Shown in pieces: positions 55,830 through 62,058 of a stretch of DNA of 62,058 bases; the first letter of the stretch is position 1, and the number at the start of each line of letters is the position of its first letter. Location: assembly GCF_021278025.1 (NCBI RefSeq), contig NZ_JAIBHJ010000025.1:1-62058 (forward strand). The letters run 5' to 3'. The notes under the pieces are model-generated. The model was not told where the DNA came from. It saw nothing but the letters and a program-made list of their open reading frames with translations, and did no database searches. This DNA comes from Motilimonas sp. E26. GTDB lineage: Bacteria; Pseudomonadota; Gammaproteobacteria; Enterobacterales; CBDFNC01. Both the position numbers and the translations under genes were made by a program.

Positions 55830-58289
55830 GTGTTGCCCATAGAAAGTATATTTCCAGTCTTACAGTCTAGCTTATCTAGTCATCAGCAAATTATATTACA
55901 AGCGCCAACGGGGGCGGGGAAGTCGACAGCATTACCTTTATTCTTATTAAATCTTACGTCCCATGTTCAAGGTAAAATTATCTTGTTAGAGCCTCGTCGG
56001 CTTGCAGCAAAAAATATTGCTTATTACCTGGCTGAGCAGCTTAATGAAGAAATCGGTGATTCAGTGGGTTATAGAATGCGTGGTGAAACGGTTGTATCAA
56101 AGCATACGCGTTTAGAAATTGTCACCGAAGGTGTGCTCACTCGAATGCTACAGACAGATCCTGAACTGACTGGGATAGGGATGGTGATCTTTGATGAGTT
56201 CCACGAGCGTAACTTACAGGCAGATCTAGGTTTAGCGTTATGCTTGGATGTACAAGCTGGATTACGTGACGATCTACATATATTAGTGATGTCAGCGACA
56301 TTGGATAACCAACCCCTTACTGAGTTAATGCCTGACGCTAAGGTGTTAACTTGTGAAGGTCGTATGTATCCGGTTGAGCTTCATTACCGGAGCCCGAAAA
56401 ACCAGTATATAGAGCAAGATTTAGCGCTGTTGATCAAACAGATCGTTGCCAATGAAAGCGGTAATATTTTGGTTTTTTTAGCGGGTAAAAAAGAAATTGT
56501 TAACCTCGCTAAATTGTTACAGCAGCAAGAATGGCAAGACGTGAATATTTGCCCTCTTTATGGCGCGATGCCTCTCAATGAACAACGTCTTGCGATTGCT
56601 GAGCCACCAGCGGGTCAGCGTAAAATTGTGCTTGCTACTAATATCGCAGAAACCAGTTTAACCATTGCTGGCATCAGTGTAGTGGTGGACTCGATGCGCG
56701 AGCGGCGCTTAAAACTTGATCACAAAACCGGCATTGGCACCTTAACCACACGTTTGATCAGTCAAGCGGCTGCTACACAGCGTATGGGGCGAGCAGGGCG
56801 GATTCAAGCAGGTAGTTGTTATCGACTGATCAATAAAGAAATGTATGCGAGTTTAGAGCAATACAGTTTACCTGATATTATGGTGGCTGATTTGAGCGCT
56901 CTGGTGTTAGAGCTAGCGGGTTGGGGCGTGCAGCAAGCAGATGCGCTATCTTGGTTGACTTTACCGCCTGAGCGCAATTGGCAGCAAGCCGTTAACATAC
57001 TCAATCAACTTGGCGCCCTCACGCCAGCGGGCCAGTTAACGGCTCATGGTCAAGCCATGTTAGCTTTTTCTGGCTCGCCGCGCGAAGCACATATGTTATT
57101 GGCCGCTAAGGAATTAGAGCAACAATTTAATCTGGTTGGCTTTACTGCGTTAGCAGCAAAATTAGCGGTTTTATTAAACCAGCAGCAAAGGGAATTTGAT
57201 TTATCCCGCGCAGTGGAATCAAAGTTTAATAGGGTCGACCAGCAGCAGTATCTGCAAACCTTGAACAAGTTAGATTTAGTCCCCCCTGCGGCTTTACCCG
57301 TGGCATTAACAGGCTTGGCTTTGGTGCTGGCTTATCCTGATCGCATTGCTCGTAAGCGAGCGGGGACGAATAGTGACAATTGGCTACTTAGTTCAGGTTT
57401 GGGCGTGAAACTTTTTTCCGAGCAAAGCTTGTTTAATCATGAGTGGTTGGTGATCCCGCAACTTGGCGGTGTTGGCAAACAACAAGCGTTACAGGCTTTT
57501 ACGGCTGCTCCTCTTGAGCTGTCAACCCTCAAGCAATATCAGCCACATTTATTCAACACGCATCAAGAGGTGTGTTGGGACAGCAGTAGTAATAAGGTAA
57601 AAGGAACGAAGCAGGAGCGTGTAGGGTCGATTGTATTAAGCAGTCAACCGCTGACAAAAATCAACGCTGAGCAGCGCTCCCAAGCATTGCTGCAAGGTAT
57701 ACTCGCTTTGCCCGAATTGCCGTTAAGCAAGGCTGCGTTAGCTTATATCGGGCTGGTTGAATATGCGCGGGGATTAATGCCTGAATTAGCGCTGCCAGTG
57801 CTCAATCAAGACAGCTTACGTCAGAATATTGATGCTTGGTTAGCGCCTTATATCACGGAGCTCACCAGCTTAGAGCAAGTGAAAAAATTGGACATGTTAA
57901 ACCTGATTAAACAAAGGTTAACTTGGCCACAACAACAAGCTTTGGCAGACTACTTTCCGCACAGTTACACTACGCCAGCTGGCTCCACGGTAAAAATAGA
58001 GTATGAGGGAAATAAGCCCCCTGCTATAGCGGTAAAAATGCAGCATATGTTTGGCTTAAGTGACACCCCAAAAATAGCCAATGGTCGTGCTGCAATCACA
58101 ATTCTGTTATTGTCTCCGGCGGGTCGACCTCTGCAAACTACTCAAGACTTAGCGGGCTTTTGGCAAGGCAGTTATAAAGACGTGCAAAAAGAAATGAAAG
58201 GACGCTATCCCAAGCATTATTGGCCTGATGATCCTCGTTCCGCGCAGGCGACCACTAAAACCAAAAAATTCATGAATTCAGAGCAGTAA
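55830..58289 (+). CDS. hrpB: ATP-dependent helicase HrpB
   Basis: DEAH-type helicase of unknown physiological substrate, 819 residues. Walker A is GAGKST (28-33), motif II is DEFH (122-125), motif III SAT follows, and motif VI is QRMGRAGRIQAG. A C-terminal HrpB-specific domain is present. The frame begins with GTG 55830 followed by TTG 55833; neither has a strong ribosome site, so the exact start is open. It is followed 1 bp later by mrcB, as in E. coli. Confidence 0.94.
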   Translation: MLPIESIFPVLQSSLSSHQQIILQAPTGAGKSTALPLFLLNLTSHVQGKIILLEPRRLAAKNIAYYLAEQLNEEIGDSVGYRMRGETVVSKHTRLEIVTEGVLTRMLQTDPELTGIGMVIFDEFHERNLQADLGLALCLDVQAGLRDDLHILVMSATLDNQPLTELMPDAKVLTCEGRMYPVELHYRSPKNQYIEQDLALLIKQIVANESGNILVFLAGKKEIVNLAKLLQQQEWQDVNICPLYGAMPLNEQRLAIAEPPAGQRKIVLATNIAETSLTIAGISVVVDSMRERRLKLDHKTGIGTLTTRLISQAAATQRMGRAGRIQAGSCYRLINKEMYASLEQYSLPDIMVADLSALVLELAGWGVQQADALSWLTLPPERNWQQAVNILNQLGALTPAGQLTAHGQAMLAFSGSPREAHMLLAAKELEQQFNLVGFTALAAKLAVLLNQQQREFDLSRAVESKFNRVDQQQYLQTLNKLDLVPPAALPVALTGLALVLAYPDRIARKRAGTNSDNWLLSSGLGVKLFSEQSLFNHEWLVIPQLGGVGKQQALQAFTAAPLELSTLKQYQPHLFNTHQEVCWDSSSNKVKGTKQERVGSIVLSSQPLTKINAEQRSQALLQGILALPELPLSKAALAYIGLVEYARGLMPELALPVLNQDSLRQNIDAWLAPYITELTSLEQVKKLDMLNLIKQRLTWPQQQALADYFPHSYTTPAGSTVKIEYEGNKPPAIAVKMQHMFGLSDTPKIANGRAAITILLLSPAGRPLQTTQDLAGFWQGSYKDVQKEMKGRYPKHYWPDDPRSAQATTKTKKFMNSEQ

Positions 58290-58290
58290 T

Positions 58291-60633
58291 ATGGCTACTC
58301 CAAAAAAAACAACGCTTCGAGCGCCGCGTAAGCGCAGTAAAAAAAAGCCAAAATCGAAATTTAATCGACAAAATATTTTTGCATGGTTTTGGAAAACAGG
58401 GCTTAAATTCAGTCTAGTGATGTTTGCTGGTGTGCTGATTTATGGCATTTATCTTGATAGCAAAATACGTACTCGAATGGATGGCCAACTGTGGCAACTT
58501 CCGGCGCAAGTCTATGCGCGCCCGTTAACCTTGTATCCCGGCATGGCGCTCGATAAAAGTGAAATGATCGCTGAGCTTAAGTTACTTAATTATCGCTATG
58601 TGCAATCACCGCGTCGAGCAGGGGAATATGCTCAATCAAAAACACGCATTGAGGTTGTGCGTCGTGGTTTTGTATTTAAAGATGGGCCGGAACCAGAAAA
58701 ACGCATTTTGATTGAATTCAACGGCGCCACGGTGAGCACCATTACCTTGGTCGAAACTGGTCAAAAGCTTGGCTATGTTAGGCTTGAGCCATTGTTAATT
58801 GATCGTATTGGCACCAATAATGCCGAAGACCGCATGATGGTCACGCTAGATAAAATGCCTGATTTATTAATTGAAACCTTAACGCTGGTTGAAGATCGCG
58901 ACTTTTATCAACATCAAGGCGTTTCTGTGATGGCCATTTTACGTGCCATGGTGGCTAATGTTCGAGCAGGGCAAACGGTGCAAGGCGGTAGTACTCTTAC
59001 TCAACAGTTAGCCAAAAATATCTTTTTAACACGTCAGCGTTCATTGCTACGCAAAGCTCAAGAAGCTTATATGGCACTAATCATTGATTTTCGTTATGAC
59101 AAAAATCGTATTCTTGAGGCGTATCTAAATGAGGTTTACCTCGGTCAAAATGGCGCCAATGGTATTTATGGCTTTGGCTTAGCAAGTCATTTCTACTTTG
59201 GTCGTCCTGTGTCTGAGTTATCTGCCGGCCAAATTGCGCATCTAGTGGCATTGGTTAAAGGCCCTTCTTACTATGACCCGTGGCGCGCACCTGAGCGTTC
59301 ACTCGCAAGGCGAGACCTTGTGCTTAAGCTAATGGCTGATAATGACTTAATTGAGCGCCATGAATATGATGTTGCTTCTTCGGCGGATATTGGTGTGATT
59401 AAACGCGGCGCGATGGGTAAGCAAACGGCGCCAGCATTTTTATCTTTAGTGCGGCGTGAGCTGGAAGAAAAAGTGGGCGGCACAGACGTGATTCAATCTG
59501 GGGTGCGGGTTTTTACTTCTCTTGATCCTGTGGCGCAAGCCAGTGCTGAAAATGCTTTAGCCCAAGGTTTAACGGATATAGAAAAGGCGCGTAAGTTATC
59601 GGGACTTGAAGGGGCGATAGTCGTTTCAGACAAACGCAAAGCGGAGTTGATTGCGGTTGTGGGTGGCCGAGATGTGAAATATGCCGGATTTAACCGTGCC
59701 ATGGATGCGGTGAGGCCGATAGGATCATTAGTAAAACCTGCCGTTTACGTTACTGCACTTGAGGGAGATTATAATCTTGCCTCTATCTTAAAAGATAAGC
59801 CGATTAAATTAAAAAATAAGTCTGGCAGCGTTTGGGTACCAAAAAACTATGATAAGAAATATCGCGGCAGCGTGTCGTTGCATGATTCTCTGAGTTCATC
59901 ACTGAATATTCCGACTGTTAATCTTGGTGTAGCTGTTGGCTTAGATAACGTAGTGAAGACCTTAAATAAGATGGGCTTAGATAAAGTTGTTAAACCTTAT
60001 CCTTCTTTGGTGCTCGGCAGTGTTTCAATGTCGCCTATGGCCGTTAACCAAATTTATCAAACTTTAGTTAGTCAAGGTCTCTACCAACCTCTTGTCACCA
60101 TTAGAGCGGTTACAGACGGTGCCGGAAAGGTGATCTATGAAAAAAATGAGCGTGCTAAACGGGTACTTGATAAAGCTGCCAGCTATCTAACCTTGTACAA
60201 TCTTGAGGAAGTGACACAAACCGGCACTGCCAAAAGCCTAACCTGGCGTGTACCCAAAGTGAAATTGGGCGGTAAAACGGGCACCACTGATGAGCTGAGA
60301 GACAGCTGGTTTGTGGGCTGGGATGACCGAGACCTTGTTTCTGTTTGGGTTGGCCGTGATGATAATAAACCCGCAGGGCTAACTGGATCGAGTGGTGCGG
60401 TGCCTGTATTTGCTTCTTACATGAAACAAAGACAAGGCAAGAGTAGCCAATTAGAAATGCCAGACAATGTCGTGATGGGGCGGTTCATTGCTAAAACGGG
60501 TCAATTAGTCAATGATACATGTGACAACGTGATTAAATTACCTGTTAAAAAAACGCAACTAGTATCACAAAAAGGCTGTACTAAACAAAATATCAAAGAA
60601 ATTCCTAGTTGGTTAAGTAGAATTTTTGGCTAG
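58291..60633 (+). CDS. mrcB: Penicillin-binding protein 1B (bifunctional)
   Basis: Polymerises glycan strands and cross-links peptides of peptidoglycan at the inner membrane. It has 780 residues: a basic cytoplasmic tail rich in Lys (about 1-25), one transmembrane helix (about 35-58), a UB2H domain (about 65-160) for LpoB-type activators, and a transglycosylase with catalytic Glu201 (VEDRDFYQHQGVS). The transpeptidase has Ser479 in GSLVKP, then SSSLN and KTGTTDELRDSWF. Confidence 0.96.
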   Translation: MATPKKTTLRAPRKRSKKKPKSKFNRQNIFAWFWKTGLKFSLVMFAGVLIYGIYLDSKIRTRMDGQLWQLPAQVYARPLTLYPGMALDKSEMIAELKLLNYRYVQSPRRAGEYAQSKTRIEVVRRGFVFKDGPEPEKRILIEFNGATVSTITLVETGQKLGYVRLEPLLIDRIGTNNAEDRMMVTLDKMPDLLIETLTLVEDRDFYQHQGVSVMAILRAMVANVRAGQTVQGGSTLTQQLAKNIFLTRQRSLLRKAQEAYMALIIDFRYDKNRILEAYLNEVYLGQNGANGIYGFGLASHFYFGRPVSELSAGQIAHLVALVKGPSYYDPWRAPERSLARRDLVLKLMADNDLIERHEYDVASSADIGVIKRGAMGKQTAPAFLSLVRRELEEKVGGTDVIQSGVRVFTSLDPVAQASAENALAQGLTDIEKARKLSGLEGAIVVSDKRKAELIAVVGGRDVKYAGFNRAMDAVRPIGSLVKPAVYVTALEGDYNLASILKDKPIKLKNKSGSVWVPKNYDKKYRGSVSLHDSLSSSLNIPTVNLGVAVGLDNVVKTLNKMGLDKVVKPYPSLVLGSVSMSPMAVNQIYQTLVSQGLYQPLVTIRAVTDGAGKVIYEKNERAKRVLDKAASYLTLYNLEEVTQTGTAKSLTWRVPKVKLGGKTGTTDELRDSWFVGWDDRDLVSVWVGRDDNKPAGLTGSSGAVPVFASYMKQRQGKSSQLEMPDNVVMGRFIAKTGQLVNDTCDNVIKLPVKKTQLVSQKGCTKQNIKEIPSWLSRIFG

Positions 60634-60691
60634 TGATCTTATACTTAGTAATCTCCGATGTACTTAAAACAATAAAATGGCAGGAACAACA

Positions 60692-61432
60692 ATGAATAGA
60701 AAATTACTTTTAGCAACCGCTGTTAGTTCAGCATTATTAGTTTCTGGCTGTTCTTCTACAGCATCAGTTGGTGAACACGGTAATAGCAATCCGCCACCAG
60801 TTATTTGTGCCATCTTAGGTGGTGGTGTGGGTTATGCTATCGCTGCTGGTTTAGATTTTTCCGGTACCGGTGGCGTTGCGACCACTGTGATGACAGCTGC
60901 GCTAGCGGGTGCAATGTGCTACGATGGTGATGATGATATGGATGGCGTGACCAACCGTAATGATCAATGCCTAGATACACCTGCTGGCGATGTTGTTGAC
61001 GAAGTTGGTTGTACCGTAGTAGAGGAAGTTGAAGTAATTGAAGAAGTTGCTTTCTTCGTTCCTTCACAGTGTAAGAATTACGTACAAGCTGTTGATGGCC
61101 GCGTTGTTGGTTTTACCCCGTTAAAATTTGCATTTGATAATTACGAATTAAGTCGTGGTATGAAACACCACATGAGCTGTGTAGCCGATGCAATTAGCCA
61201 AAATGGCTTGAACATTGAACTACAAGGTAACACTGATAGCTCAGGTACCGAGCGTTACAACATGTGGTTAGGTGGCAAGCGTGCAGAAGCTGCGTACAAC
61301 TACATGACTTCTGTTGGTACTGACGCGTCAGCGTTAAGCACTAAGAGCTTAGGTGAAAGTAACCCAGCTTCAAGCAACGATACATCAGAAGGTATGGCGG
61401 ATAACCGTCGTGTTGATTTTGTTATGAAATAA
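60692..61432 (+). CDS. OmpA-family outer-membrane lipoprotein
   Basis: Outer-membrane lipoprotein that should bind peptidoglycan. It has 246 residues from the ATG at 60692 with AGGA in front; the frame opens at 60677. The lipobox is LVSG|C20. A glycine-rich hydrophobic stretch (about 30-65), a thrombospondin type 3-like calcium repeat (DDDMDGVTNRNDQCLD), an acidic linker and a C-terminal OmpA domain follow. The OmpA domain keeps NTDSSGTERYNMWLGGKRA and DNRRVDF. Confidence 0.93.
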   Translation: MNRKLLLATAVSSALLVSGCSSTASVGEHGNSNPPPVICAILGGGVGYAIAAGLDFSGTGGVATTVMTAALAGAMCYDGDDDMDGVTNRNDQCLDTPAGDVVDEVGCTVVEEVEVIEEVAFFVPSQCKNYVQAVDGRVVGFTPLKFAFDNYELSRGMKHHMSCVADAISQNGLNIELQGNTDSSGTERYNMWLGGKRAEAAYNYMTSVGTDASALSTKSLGESNPASSNDTSEGMADNRRVDFVMK

Positions 61433-61447
61433 TACACCTTCATTAGT

Positions 61448-61473
61448 AAAAACCGCCAGATGGCGGTTTTTTT
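61448..61473 (+). terminator. Rho-independent terminator of the OmpA lipoprotein gene
   Basis: AAAACCGCC/GGCGGTTTT with a 4-base loop is followed by a run of seven T, 16 bp after the stop. Confidence 0.9.
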
Positions 61474-61989
61474 ATGTCTAAAATATTATTTGAAGCGACT
61501 AGCTTTAAGTTAGGGAATTATAAGCGCGCTTTCATCACTAAAAACAACATTCTGCTGCGCTCGGCTTGTACAGAACTAAGATAATATGGCAAAGCAAAAT
61601 AGTATTTTTAGTAGTGCCCTATATATTGTGATATTGGTTGAACTTATGTCTCTACACCGTTTACGAACGATTACCTCTTCACAATATATGGCGGCCTATT
61701 TTTTACTCGCTGTTTAAACTAGCCCTTGTTCCCCTGAGCCTTGTAATTACTAAAGAACCTGAGTGCTTCTGGATAAGCAAGACAGCTATTTCTTGCAAAA
61801 ACGCGGTAAATAGACCCAAGCAAGACCTAGAGAATAACGGTGAACTTTGTTTCTTGAGATTGTTCGGGTATACATCTCTTTACGCTTGCATCCCTGAACA
61901 TGACATTTCGCAGTAAAATTACTGTATCCGCTCGTAATTGGCTTAAGCAAAACTGAGGCTAAATACAGTTTTCTTGAAGCCATCCCTAG
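61474..61989. other. Intergenic region at the right end
   Basis: About 515 bp without a supportable gene. A minus-strand frame (61786-62055) and a plus-strand frame (61638-61916) overlap here, but neither has a ribosome site or recognisable protein. The minus-strand frame runs across the element boundary at 61986-61989. Confidence 0.5.
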
Positions 61990-62058
61990 GGCGTGTTGAT
62001 CTTTCGCGATGGATTTTTGAGCAGCATGGTAAAGGGTTATAATTTGCTTCGCCAAAAG
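61990..62058. mobile_element. Left end of a second element related to the MITE
   Basis: GGCGTGTTGATCTTT (61990-62004) matches the MITE terminal repeat at 13 of 15 positions. It is preceded by CTAG (61986-61989), like the MITE at 41319. The interior also begins similarly (GATGG then ATTTTTG). The element runs off the window, so its size and content are unknown. Confidence 0.6.

Noticed and set aside
61638-62055. Two opposing frames at the right edge
   Set aside because: They overlap each other, lack ribosome sites, and the minus-strand one crosses a mobile-element boundary.

Overview
The window reads as a chromosomal segment of a marine gammaproteobacterium of the order Alteromonadales, perhaps close to Shewanellaceae. 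The base composition is moderate to AT-leaning. The conserved blocks zapA-6S RNA-ygfA-rpiA-serA, ygfB-pepP-ubiH-ubiI, mpl-ubiX and dksA-gluQRS-pcnB-folK-panB-panC-panD are typical of this group. I see no tRNA, rRNA, CRISPR array or prophage. Taxonomy is inferred from gene order and protein resemblance only.

Layout. (1) 1-11327, plus strand: the C-terminal part of a giant RTX adhesin (its 5' end lies outside the window), then its type I secretion ABC protein, membrane fusion protein and TolC-like outer-membrane channel, then a LapG-type periplasmic protease and a LapD-type degenerate GGDEF/EAL receptor. This is a complete c-di-GMP-controlled adhesin retention module. (2) 11386-12775: a SIMPL-domain periplasmic protein and a FimT/GspH-type minor pilin. 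(3) 12929-25765, minus strand: two complete head-to-tail copies of a type IV minor-pilin operon, each in the order pilV-pilW-pilX-pilY1-pilE-tapY2-like. (4) 25766-29592, minus: a gene-poor stretch, then serA, rpiA, ygfA, 6S RNA and zapA. (5) 29757-36510, plus: ygfB, a 25-bp tandem repeat, pepP, ubiH, ubiI, an orphan GcvH-like gene and a diguanylate cyclase. (6) 36538-41248: a TIGR03899/DUF2806-like gene, a 29-codon membrane peptide gene, and a minus-strand operon resembling the Vibrio Zrg zinc-uptake system (small membrane protein, His-rich ZrgA-like protein, ABC ATPase, ABC permease, DUF3299 protein) with a candidate Zur box. (7) A 286-bp MITE-like element at 41319-41604. (8) 41649-49069: two divergent secreted proteins of unknown function, mpl-ubiX, a HapR/LuxR(Vibrio)-type regulator next to hpt, yadG-yadH and a TrmB-like methyltransferase. 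(9) 49134-55666, minus: panD, panC, panB, folK, pcnB, gluQRS, dksA, sfsA. (10) 55830-61432, plus: hrpB, mrcB and an OmpA-type lipoprotein. The right edge holds the start of a second element related to the MITE.

How it fits together. The first 26 kb is a surface-attachment region. It combines an adhesin that LapD/LapG would hold or release according to c-di-GMP, and two PilY1-tipped minor-pilin sets; both adhesin and PilY1 proteins carry von Willebrand A domains. A diguanylate cyclase (35209) and a HapR-family regulator (45263-45883) elsewhere in the window could feed into the same attachment decision, but that link is inference. The rest is largely housekeeping. Points of special interest are the duplicated pilin operon, the apparent AUU start of pcnB, the MITE pair, the minisatellite before pepP, the orphan GcvH and the zinc operon.
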